NCBI GenBank assembly: GCA_018857735.1
Contig: JABMCL010002628.1
Location: 130,001 to 194,000 of the forward strand
Origin: Alviniconcha marisindica
Lineage: Eukaryota > Mollusca > Gastropoda > Provannidae
Reading direction: 5' to 3'
DNA length: 64,000 nucleotides
Of the stretch, positions 58,101 to 64,000 are shown piece by piece; position 1 is the stretch's first letter, and the number at the start of each line of letters is the position of its first letter. Position numbers and translations under genes: made by a program. Below the pieces are notes generated by a model. It worked only from the letters and a program-made list of their open reading frames with translations, was not told the origin of the DNA and did no database searches.

Positions 58101-61100
58101 AGAGTTACCAGACAGAGCAGATTTTCAGCCGTCAGAGCATGCCACTGCTGCTGAAGGGGAAGAAGCAGTGCAGGATCCTCCATGTCAGCCTGAGGCTTCC
58201 TCAGGTTTCGGGCATCAGAGGGAAGGCCAAGGTGAAAAGAGTGCACTTGGAGAAGTGGGGCTCACAGAAACAGGTGAAAATCAAGATCAGATGATGAAGC
58301 CGTATGGAGAAGCAGCCCAGGAAACATCTGACTTTGAGGATGGAGAACTGCAGTCAGTTGAGGCTGCACCGCCATCTGGGACAGATGACAGTAGCCGTGA
58401 TGCGACTGGCCAGAACGAGCAGCAAATCCGTGACCACTTTGAAGATCTGCAGGAAAAGACTGAGCTGTCACCCTCTCCCAGTTCAGCATCAGAAGGCAAG
58501 GCAGAAGAAGCACGCGAAGAGTCAACTGCTCCACAGCCTGCTCCATCAGCCTTTGCACCAAATACAGGATCCATGTCCATGATGGATTTCTTGCAGAAAT
58601 CAGCATTCACCGTCTTGCAGGGTTCCCCAGCGCAAGAACTTTCAGAGGCTGGTGCTGAAAACCAAGAACCTTCGGCTACTGCAGCTGACAAACAGGAGAT
58701 GGAGGGAATGGCTCGGTATGATGCAGAAACCGATGTGGACAACGATGACATGGAAGATGACTGGGACACTGGCAATGACAGGGTGAACATTATAACTCTC
58801 TCTGATGACAACCAGCCAGGAGCAGCCTTTGGAGCCTCTTTGTCACCACCAGTCAAAATGGTCAAAACGTGCGAACCAGAAACTATTGCACAGATGGACG
58901 CTGGTGAACAGCTGCTGGTCTCCAATGAATTACCAAACACCACTGAATCTGGAGAAGAAGATCAGAAGTCCACTGTTTTCTCAGACCCCGAACCACAGTT
59001 GACAGCAGCAGTGGCAGGGATGATGGCCACCCAGTCGGCAGGTGGTGTTCAGGAACCTGCTGACCAGTTACCAGATGACTTTAAGGAGTCTGTAGAGCAA
59101 GGACCAGGTGGCCATCAGGGGCCTGTTGAGCCGTTCCCAAGTGATCTTCAGGGACCTGTGCAGCAGTTACTGAACTACCTTCAGGAGTCGGAGGGAAAAA
59201 GTGAGGAGCTGGCCCAAGAGCCAGGACTTCTGGTACTTCCTGACCCTGTGCCTTGTGAGGTTGCTGCACATTCCTTGGAGAAAACAGAGGATGGAGATGA
59301 GAAGCCTGCTGCAGTCTCGCCAGAGGGGCTAGAAGAAACCGCGTCTGCAATGGTACCAGCACCTCCACCAGATGCAGTAGCTGCGGAATGCTCCATCGTC
59401 AGCAGCGCAGACCAAGAAAAGTCTTCCGATGACACTGATCCTGACAGTGACCTTCCTGAGTTGTGTATCGTGTCGGATTCACAAGTGATAGTACTCAGCA
59501 AAGGTGTGGACAGGAGACCTGAAAAGGCCAAGACTGTGTCATCCGTCTCTGATGATGAAGATGAGGATGGTCCAAAAACTGTGCTGTCAGCAGTCGTTGA
59601 CGACCATGAAGTCAAAATAAAGAACCTGAAACTGAGCAGGCCCAGAACCAGGAGATCAGCAACATTCGTGAAGGACACTTACATCGCTCGAGTCGAGACT
59701 AAGGAGGAGGTGGTTTCGGAGGCAGCCAAGGAAGATGATGAGGCAAGTGCGGCGGAGGCTGCGAGAAAGCCGCTGTTGGGCCTGAAATCCCTGCGCAGCA
59801 TGCACAAACCAGAGCCCTTTGTATGGGAGGTGGATGGAGAGGAGGACAGCAGAAAGCAAGCCCGCAACGAACGATCGCTCAGAGCCTTTCGGCAGAAAGT
59901 TCAGGTGGCTCCCTTCTCATGGGACTGCGATGGTGCCGAGCATGACAAAAAACAGGATGGTGAAAAGGAAACCGCAGAGGAGAAAGCCGCAACAGCTGCA
60001 GCATTTGGGCGTGACGAAAAGCGACCTGCACCTTGCTCTGGGGACTCTGACTACGAGAGCAGCGCAGGGAAAGAGTCTGATGAAGCTGAGGGCAGGAGTG
60101 CCAACAAGGGGCCTGGCACAGCTGACTGTGCAAGCAGCACCAACAAGGCTTCTGGCAAAGCTGAGGGTATTTGCAGTGCCAACAAGGATTTTGGTGAAGC
60201 CGAGGGTACAGGGGATGCCAAGGATACTGGTGAAGCAGAGCAGAAGAGAAGTGCCAATGAGGGCAGGGGTTCCAGTGAAACCGAGCACTTCAGCAGCACC
60301 ATCAAGAGGGAGGACTGTGATAAAGTGGACTGTGTCGACGCTAAAAATGAACCTGGTACAAATGCTGCAACTCGTCGAAGTAGGAACAGTAAGGACAAAG
60401 ACAGCAGCGGGGTGGACAAAACAAGCCCTGCTCTGTCAGCGGAGAGTACCAGCGCTTCCACAGAGCGAGGGAGGCTGATGACCCGGTCCAGGGACATGCG
60501 TCAGTCAGGCTCCTCTGACCAAGGTATTCTGCAAACCCCCACACGCTCTGTGTCAAGGAACAGAAAGACTGCTTCAGCTAACAGAGAAAAACCTTTGAGG
60601 AAGTCCCGCAGCTGTGACCTTGAGGGCAGTGACGTGACGCAGTTTTCTGTCGAACCATCCACATCTTCGAAAGCTGTGCTGCTTCAAGAGACAGTGCCCG
60701 ACTTTAAAGCTCAGTCTGATTCAACGAGCAAGGATTCCCCTGGTACAGGCACACCTAGTGATAGAAAATCTGACCGTGAATCGGTGAGCTCCCAGCCTGA
60801 AAATCTGCAGTCCAAGGTTAACACACGGTCATCAGAAAAGGTCATACAGTCCCCTTCTTTAAGAAAATGGAGAAGCAGGCATCCTTTGTGTAGTTCAACA
60901 GATAATAAAGCAGATTCTGCAGATGCGCAGACAAAAAATCCTTCCAGCAGACCAAAGATCAGGCGAAATTTCAACGTGGAGAGCCAAAAGACTGATTCTT
61001 CAGTCACAAAGACAGATAAAACTGCTTCCACTAGACCCAAGGTAAAACGAGAAATCAGCTCAGAGAGTCAACAAAAGAAAATGCAGGACAGTGGCAGCAT

Positions 61101-62097
61101 CAGCACTAGATCTCGACCCAGCAGCAAAAATGGCAAGCTGGAAACGAAACTGTCTTCCAGTTCAAAATCACGTCGCGGTCGAGATGCCAGCATAAACAAG
61201 TGTACTGAATCCCAAAGTTCAGAGAGTCTTCAGGAAACTGTGAATTCTCGGCGTAGAAGAACGTCGGGTACTTCCAGTTCCTCCCCTACCAAGAGTCTTC
61301 GCAGGGGAGACAACGCCCCCAGCATCAGTTTTAAAAAGACTGGGGAACGCAAAGCAAACACAACTTCTGCCAGAGAGCCCACGCCAACCCCATCCGCTGC
61401 TGCCGATTCCGTTTCTCAAGTTCAGACTTCCGGCAATGCAAGAACTCAGCGCAGCAAGGATCGTAAAATAACACAATCCAGTTCTCTTCGAAACATGCCC
61501 CTGGCTGTGTCACCACCCCATCTGAAGAAGCCTGACCTGGTGGGTAACTTGGACCCTGCTACTGCTCCTTCAGTGAAGAAAGACCAACCTGCCACACCAA
61601 CTACCAGCACTTTGCCAACAGACAGAGCTGGAAATGCTAACTTAGTGCAGACCCCAACGCTTCAGCCCTCGCCTAAAGAGAGGCAATCAAACTTGGAGCC
61701 AAAGTACTTGGGGGCGATGGTGCGACGGAGACAGCAGCCAGTTAGCTGGCGAACAACTCTTTCCCATCCAGCTAAAAGGCTTCGCATGACATCGCCCAAA
61801 GCTCTGCAATACGAAATCATTCGGGTCGAGCCTGTGCGAGCAGACTCACCCACTGACCATCGCAGAACACGCTCCAGTGATAAAGATGTGGAACCTACAC
61901 CTCGCACTGTCCACACCCGAGTAACAGTTGATGAGCTGAAGCCAGCAGCACACTGCGCAGAAACAGCGAAAACAGGCAGTGATCAGAAGTGGTCAATCAA
62001 CCGACACATTACGCCGGCTGGTCTGAAGAAGAGAAACACTGATGTGCATTTCCCCTTCAGTTTCCAGCGAGCCAGAACAAGGACTCAAACCAAGTAA
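49177..62097 (+). CDS. ZNF292/RLF-like giant protein, exon 8 (residues 371-4676)
   Basis: A single 12.9-kb exon with one open frame and a TAA at 62095-62097. The whole protein is about 4676 residues. Residues about 371-500 finish the helical domain (CDKLAHIVSHV, ATLYEVERLCGMLRPAYLS). Then come a Gln-rich tract (689-728), five scattered zinc fingers (about 1482, 1537, 1856, 2163 and 2200), an AT-hook-like RGRGRPRKP (2285), and about 2380 residues of acidic, Ser-rich, apparently disordered sequence with local tandem repeats. Basic Lys/Ser-rich segments close the C-terminus. ZNF292 and RLF also have an N-terminal helical region on small exons and nearly all remaining sequence in one large last exon. 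They carry more fingers and are shorter (ZNF292 is about 2700 residues). A nuclear, DNA- or chromatin-binding role is inferred. The name is by architecture and N-terminal resemblance and should be confirmed by alignment. Confidence 0.85.
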   Translation: MCDKLAHIVSHVSPKIAFCCALTAFAMQPTELSLQKVRDTYQRKSQAGMSTKPHLQCCSNCASDQGECMKNDDSDKASRDVNIATLYEVERLCGMLRPAYLSADSDFSILFTMCKQYLMKENGEAVQSALVRRKSLPSVPLAGAPNLAGSSQCTASGAGESAQSSKPNILRANATASKTVDMASHVNNIAMPEKVAVTHSMVGIHGAVLAPGMQQKTPALPSMQTAGLPSSSVKKEPQQPGRPGVPPGQQASGQNIIQQLVLQQLSSDTVQALLHLIQSGQISPIQLNHIMTKNPNMSVQVLQNIVSRAKQAQKLAAPKQAQQQPLQQVQQQQQQQAQKQQLQQQAQQQQLQQQQQQQRPSRPSYSMPQVLQSTNLQQSSRLAVQHPTGIRQQTPQQVRVQQPLAQQTVLSRMMGGQMVLQQSVPMQQSSVRPRPQQQQQQPQTSTQAQQQQILRGMQPVRPALPSIPALRLSNTGEIHVTQPLHIMTLRHSAPVQSHASASQNQQILIQTSSHFSGGTVSIQQTPRVLHLPSSASVTPKVIPKAPGPSIAVQGISLGPAPSQAQVSASDAAIGNRHYSINNLLFTGEQQHSALSITLPDTLPEISVDSVSDTLRALSDPPSGSSQIMRKEPVQQVQIPVSQAVSQTASSQASTAQRPMSSSQAPQRQVPAKAPKQQPPPKKPVRKQTAPAATATPQQPYSTSVSIGSLTQPQQQKAQPYGQPLPSFSSLFTPNRPPLPVPTPALSAMQAAASATPASDAAAAAAAPATAASTPSVPSKKVAAGQAKGQKKVAGGEKAGNKGVRKDRESQTAEKEAMMRLLKQAMTIDIEKKDSEEGAGSAYLHIPGQPARSSQPLAAGPKSVRLTQGPGAPGLHPPSSLAGPLFRQQSPQSSRESLSTAIAGQLPSMAQHSIALPTSAQTAAPASWTAACMPSLAMQSTVSTAPSPDSSIFTAPTTVHSQQFPSFTPASYSSPKLYDGVANSQAGAQEMAAMPATGVMNPPLPSTGVAASATLASAGLIGSPSVSYGPSTTHLPGPMAPSSFMNSVAAAASVGSVGAGSIKTYSRLDSPLNKSPRQDPLDPVVSIPIPTSILPEGGIMETGRDGDQSIATYRCIICAKAFMTLDALRVHVKQICKPGLNQPGGLSNRMAINKAQATEAGLETSTVFQCMRCFELCISEAGIRDHKQVCSKAPKPSKTKAKSRAKPKPPKSEEEQATEAKVMELLNKCLGENREKLLEESKTQAAKQTGAKKRPTKKRLSTEGEPPAASGLAPAEAAPAAKKARKSPPTLGAATSGSMAQGAAPRSAAAAGPESVATATLTDGAGGTALGLTKLEPLAQPSTAAPLPAAVTSAAPTECATVLTSTSTCSQAPAPTTVTSPAVATMPPTKAETAPASLGDAKEAKPKPKRKYYPRKKKPAENAADGATQPDASEKAGQSESAGKASKAKKSEGSGSKPAKEKKPKKEPGPPPPRYKKVSGSGGRSFFKCTNCGQTLCSVESFGEHWLECIVKKPLSVKPKRAPKAKKPKADGSSSNKPDGATYSSRESIETTIESVASASYTADESEPATAQTSKDDEAENTNIPSSKQIASSQNSAAEAEEEEEGSSQATNSSSGTSVNAKAADDEENSAASNAESGREDVSVEEEFPVVFEADAGEVIHELQIETTVEVSTSSVPLVRQPVVVLEKARIPEKAVVNSTQGSGVDGEVEISALSQAEKSSQDVAESSPAPTTSPRRRLPKKSASQLRKIHSQQCSSRTVHGGAASKRREGLAKKFESSLTHAVGKPQSGDSKYCGLCKRYFSRRVILIQHIASKHVQPYTFKRLGDSSSYFCHLCQKVFPQFSQYMAHVNCHSQAIVKKFNELESLKELGSPGRSRRIASHKGAVGRSLKKHGRASPKNLHKAGDGNRDDAVERRGRGRPRKPASPSTASTPAADKEEAPPSPVNDRRSSGRAAQKQALSKIFISSLGIVENTKRKLSSDERSPVEAKLKRTRPEKSTKDEGDSEEEEEGKAEQSSGEIDDKDEASAVKAGLDPALATTTTTTSSTTSPGSKPAEKASMDASAAQSLANHGPGKSLLSVHCPQSGPLPLNSPPVSSPLTMAPKMPTFLDSFLNFCSSRSPEAPLPLSQSKRRFSYLSTCLDKESFTGASSSSRRSSCDGPAHAPAPALHPASAQVSSALKPQQCSVSVTDILKSPGAKSSLGAKVVNIAARRKSAEYDNVYYYGKFEEQLTKQCKVILGDCIHKEPVEEAVISVKQCSVNLGPKVNPADVTVAARCVADQAKKDFDSGVKSAEASEVPDSAPAAAHEVTGDSSRQDTSTASAPESAPLSVCDLGDAPSMGDLPQPQGGDPPPVTNLPQSNEVCVEATLSVLPLPEAFTADADVMALVSAMASQVEEQNPVAPTESVESSSPTKEMVNVSTIPLSAAEAKAASLPQPLTLSEGAQQSPGISQSMDSSSITSPVGTGQPAVLPVEVSKLVDSYPHARDSGPEAEMNKPLLGAEKLATDDDKSVDNDRRAEGDSRSESHHNEPEIHGDKLEAVVNNPVDDKGESVCRDQPFSDRDSLNQLASYSAAEGSSFLTEPNLTIHGLINQRIDLALLREYSQDVLASSSSSLHSQNAVDVSDATSLTGAANEPAQQVELLAATRSSEPDNDFVSRQAELNAAPVKEHPQAHETASSAGAEIEPLPENLETVAPLNPEVGDVPGSATVKLLQPHASSAVQHIAQAPPACGDVVMATACVEPPSSLSPPATAGPDQSAQVSNGASLVGLSDKIDFGTPQAAEALVDTRYAESEHALAASVVLEPNKAPTEQLGSAEISEKEFTESSHDGKAEHANSLRTGVSVAVDSEELSPVVVPDKPMGSPVLELESSVPASSEDTTEEAEKADHADEAQKIDTQDTSCSGEHLLNRDPSSHELSSGPNIVLFDVPKEQQGERRQILEAPAPSSDPSEDAHQENEWQAENSVESETSPEAELSELPDRADFQPSEHATAAEGEEAVQDPPCQPEASSGFGHQREGQGEKSALGEVGLTETGENQDQMMKPYGEAAQETSDFEDGELQSVEAAPPSGTDDSSRDATGQNEQQIRDHFEDLQEKTELSPSPSSASEGKAEEAREESTAPQPAPSAFAPNTGSMSMMDFLQKSAFTVLQGSPAQELSEAGAENQEPSATAADKQEMEGMARYDAETDVDNDDMEDDWDTGNDRVNIITLSDDNQPGAAFGASLSPPVKMVKTCEPETIAQMDAGEQLLVSNELPNTTESGEEDQKSTVFSDPEPQLTAAVAGMMATQSAGGVQEPADQLPDDFKESVEQGPGGHQGPVEPFPSDLQGPVQQLLNYLQESEGKSEELAQEPGLLVLPDPVPCEVAAHSLEKTEDGDEKPAAVSPEGLEETASAMVPAPPPDAVAAECSIVSSADQEKSSDDTDPDSDLPELCIVSDSQVIVLSKGVDRRPEKAKTVSSVSDDEDEDGPKTVLSAVVDDHEVKIKNLKLSRPRTRRSATFVKDTYIARVETKEEVVSEAAKEDDEASAAEAARKPLLGLKSLRSMHKPEPFVWEVDGEEDSRKQARNERSLRAFRQKVQVAPFSWDCDGAEHDKKQDGEKETAEEKAATAAAFGRDEKRPAPCSGDSDYESSAGKESDEAEGRSANKGPGTADCASSTNKASGKAEGICSANKDFGEAEGTGDAKDTGEAEQKRSANEGRGSSETEHFSSTIKREDCDKVDCVDAKNEPGTNAATRRSRNSKDKDSSGVDKTSPALSAESTSASTERGRLMTRSRDMRQSGSSDQGILQTPTRSVSRNRKTASANREKPLRKSRSCDLEGSDVTQFSVEPSTSSKAVLLQETVPDFKAQSDSTSKDSPGTGTPSDRKSDRESVSSQPENLQSKVNTRSSEKVIQSPSLRKWRSRHPLCSSTDNKADSADAQTKNPSSRPKIRRNFNVESQKTDSSVTKTDKTASTRPKVKREISSESQQKKMQDSGSISTRSRPSSKNGKLETKLSSSSKSRRGRDASINKCTESQSSESLQETVNSRRRRTSGTSSSSPTKSLRRGDNAPSISFKKTGERKANTTSAREPTPTPSAAADSVSQVQTSGNARTQRSKDRKITQSSSLRNMPLAVSPPHLKKPDLVGNLDPATAPSVKKDQPATPTTSTLPTDRAGNANLVQTPTLQPSPKERQSNLEPKYLGAMVRRRQQPVSWRTTLSHPAKRLRMTSPKALQYEIIRVEPVRADSPTDHRRTRSSDKDVEPTPRTVHTRVTVDELKPAAHCAETAKTGSDQKWSINRHITPAGLKKRNTDVHFPFSFQRARTRTQTK
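50131..50250 (+). repeat. Coding CAG/CAA repeat (Gln-rich tract)
   Basis: Mixed CAG and CAA codons with Leu, Ala and Lys interruptions, residues about 689-728. The interruptions make it less prone to expansion than pure CAG. A shorter Gln cluster lies near 50480-50535. Confidence 0.9.
52510..52581 (+). other. Zinc finger 1 (C2HC)
   Basis: C-x2-C-x12-H-x4-C at residues about 1484-1505 (YRCIICAKAF...HVKQIC). It has the linker-like aromatic before the first Cys and F/L core positions of C2H2 fingers, but Cys replaces the last His. Confidence 0.8.
52675..52743 (+). other. Zinc finger 2 (C2HC)
   Basis: C-x2-C-x12-H-x3-C at residues about 1539-1559 (FQCMRCFELC...DHKQVC). It follows finger 1 by about 30 residues. 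Confidence 0.8.
53632..53700 (+). other. Zinc finger 3 (C2HC)
   Basis: C-x2-C-x12-H-x3-C at residues about 1858-1878 (FKCTNCGQTL...EHWLEC), flanked by Lys-rich segments. Confidence 0.8.
54553..54621 (+). other. Zinc finger 4 (C2H2)
   Basis: C-x2-C-x12-H-x4-H at residues about 2164-2185 (YCGLCKRYFS...QHIASKH), a classical C2H2 finger. Confidence 0.85.
54664..54732 (+). other. Zinc finger 5 (C2H2)
   Basis: C-x2-C-x12-H-x3-H at residues about 2202-2222 (YFCHLCQKVF...AHVNCH). It forms a close pair with finger 4 and is the most likely DNA-binding unit together with it. Confidence 0.85.
54919..54945 (+). other. AT-hook-like motif
   Basis: RGRGRPRKP, residues about 2285-2293, with the G-R-P core that binds the minor groove of AT-rich DNA. 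It lies about 60 residues after finger 5. Confidence 0.75.
59047..59190 (+). repeat. Coding tandem repeat of 11-12 residues
   Basis: Four units with the core Q-(E/G)-P-(A/V)-x-(Q/P) and an L/F near the end (VQEPADQLPDDF, QGPVEPFPSDL, QGPVQQLLNYL). It lies in the acidic tail. Confidence 0.7.
59815..59955 (+). repeat. Duplicated PF-W-DG motif in the giant protein
   Basis: PFVWEVDGEEDSRKQ (from 59815) and PFSWDCDGAEHDKKQ (from 59911) lie 32 residues apart. A Trp-containing conserved pair in an otherwise disordered tail suggests a short binding motif. Confidence 0.7.
60097..60291 (+). repeat. Coding tandem repeat of 13 residues
   Basis: About five units of S-(A/T)-N-K-x2-G-x-A-E-G-x2. Codons vary between units, so it is an old expansion. 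Confidence 0.75.
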
Positions 62098-63074
62098 ATC
62101 TGTCAAACTGAGTATGGTGGTGGTTGTCTTATAGTTTGAGGTCACGGAGATGGAGTGTTCCCTCAGAACTGGTCTGAAAGTTTGGAGACTGACTGGCCTC
62201 TGCCGAGCTGCACAGGAGATTGAAAGTTGAGGTGTTGCATGTTGGTCAGCGTTGGTTTATTCTAGTACCACTTGATGGTTCCCCACCCCTGTTTATTTTA
62301 TTCTGCAACTATTCCTTTCTTTCTTTTTTTCTTCTTTTTTTTGGTATGCTAATAATAATATTATATATATGTGCTCCAGTTGTTGCAGTTTGCTTGAAAA
62401 TTAACACAAAGGCAGACCACAGAAGGACTTGAATGCAGTGACTTTCAAACTGGATGACTTGGCAAAGAACTGCAGTGTCATGAGGCCAGTTCAATCCATT
62501 TCTACGATAATGCCCATTCTGGCTGTTCATTCTGAATCACCCTAGCCCCCCACTCCATCCCCCAAAAGCTGTGTAATTCAAGGTCTTCTGTTGTCCGTTT
62601 TTGGAGTACTGCAGCATGCCAGGATGAAAGCATTTGGCTGGATGACATATTGTATGATGAATTGTGCCATAATTAATTGTTTCAGACAGGAATATTGTCA
62701 TTTTACAACTATTTAGCAATTGTATTCGTAGACATTGCATATGTGGCAACAAAACCACTCTCACTTTCTGACAGCAATGAGGTTGGTCTTGAGAAAAAAA
62801 AATTGTAGGTTGATCATAGTGAAGTTTTAGTAGTAGAACCTGCTGGGAGTTTTTGCCAGCATCCATGGGGCATTGGTAAAGTGGTCTTTCAACATACATA
62901 ATGGTGCATCTTTATGTAAATACCATACAAACTTTATGATTTTCTGACCAGCTGGATCCTGAAACAAAAGATATGTATGAAAGTGTTTTTATTCATTCAT
63001 AGAATTAGGTCCTTCTATGATGGGAAAATACTGTCACATTTTATTTGTTTTGCATCATCATTAATAAGTGTGCT

Positions 63075-63108
<34 letters not shown>

Positions 63109-64000
63109 CATTGCTTGATAATGACATGTTAAAAGACAGCTTGCTGAAATATTCATACCATACACTGCCACATCACCTATGCGTCAAGTTCAGAGTCGGT
63201 GATTGGATTGTGTTACAGTATTTTCATGGCATAGTGTGTATGCAAATACATCTGTTTGTGGTATGTGAGTACATCATTTTTTGTGTGCATTTGTGTTCAT
63301 GATGAAGATGTTTATCTGCATTTGAAAGGACTTGTATACTGTTACTAATAGAGGTCAGGTGTTTGTGTAGCTGCCATATTCCATACCCGGCATGGACATT
63401 TTCACTGTTAAATGACCTTTATATTTGGAGATCTGATTCTCACATACCACAGTTGCAACTAAAATGCTGGACCCAGCTGAAAAAGGTGTTGTTGTTTTAT
63501 GTTGTTGTTTAACACAGGTTGATTTTAGTGTATATTGCTGCAGAGATGTTCTGTTTATGACTTTCTGATGCAGCGTCAGTACCTAAGAATAGACCTACAT
63601 GTACTACTTGAAACTTTTCAGGGTAAAGTGTTTCATTTGTTGTTGTTGTGATGTCTCTGTGTGGTTGACAGGATGATAAAATCCATATTTGGTGGTGTTT
63701 GCATATTAGGTACCCTTAGGTCACTAAGCCCCAGAAATAACACTATAATGGTGCTGATCTGCATTATTGCTGTTGTAGCCCAAATTCTGCCATTGTCCTG
63801 TGACAAAAGATAGGGCATTGCTGCTGCCATGTTTCAGATGTCTTTAAAATGTTTGGCCCTGCAACTGGATGGTGCTTGTGGTGTTTGGATGCTTGCTTGT
63901 GCTTGTGTATGCGTGCTTGTGTATATTGTGCTCGCACATGTGCATGAGTGGGTGTTGGAGGTGACATGATATACACAGACTAGGGTGTACATTACCATGT
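62098..64000 (+). other. Probable 3' UTR and downstream flank of the giant gene
   Basis: No gene recognised. A G run of about 31 lies at 63077-63107 and GTT repeats at about 63488-63510. I found no canonical AATAAA or ATTAAA on the plus strand in this stretch. The transcript may use a variant signal or end beyond the window. Confidence 0.5.
63077..63107 (+). repeat. Homopolymer G tract of about 31
   Basis: Longest G run in the window. Length is probably polymorphic or uncertain in assembly. If transcribed, it would sit in the giant gene's 3' UTR. Confidence 0.88.

Overview
The window is nuclear DNA of an animal, most probably a marine gastropod mollusc; the species-level guess is weak. The evidence is spliced genes with GT-AG introns, dense (CA)n and (CT)n microsatellites, several tRNA-derived SINE families, degraded non-LTR retrotransposons, and a rolling-stone-type membrane protein gene. 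There are no operons, CRISPR arrays or prokaryotic features.
Layout. (1) 1648-4827, minus strand: a three-exon gene for a C3HC4 RING-finger protein of about 553 residues, rebuilt here from splice sites. A SINE sits about 20 bp inside its second intron. (2) 4828-20238: gene-poor, repeat-rich DNA. It holds microsatellites, SINE copies, LINE remnants, a 52-bp-arm foldback element, a degenerate repeat array at 14.4-16.4 kb with a 69-bp triplication, and an isolated promoter-like block near 9.7-9.88 kb. (3) 20239-25318, plus strand: a four-exon rolling stone (rost)-like gene of 296 residues, whose introns are mostly microsatellite. (4) 25319-41387: repeats. The main item is a broken APE/RT non-LTR retrotransposon (about 27.6-31.7 kb) preceded by tandem monomers. 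There are also three copies of a small AATAAA-tailed family, one flanked by 13-bp target-site duplications and carrying a hammerhead-like core, an inverted SINE pair at 37.1-37.8 kb, and a stretch enriched in ACTGA/TCAGT words. (5) 41418-62097, plus strand: an eight-exon gene whose last exon is about 12.9 kb. The assembled protein is about 4676 residues, and its helical N-terminus and exon plan resemble vertebrate ZNF292/RLF/ZNF654. It carries only five scattered zinc fingers, a glutamine-rich tract, an AT-hook and a very long disordered acidic tail. (6) 62098-64000: probable 3' UTR or flank.
How the genes relate. The three genes are independent: a likely ubiquitin ligase, a multipass membrane protein and a likely chromatin or transcription factor. 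Nothing suggests a shared pathway. The more unusual content is in the mobile DNA: the possible retrozyme- or Penelope-like family, LINE 5' monomers, microsatellites attached to dispersed elements, and decoy copies of an exon start inside an intron of the giant gene.
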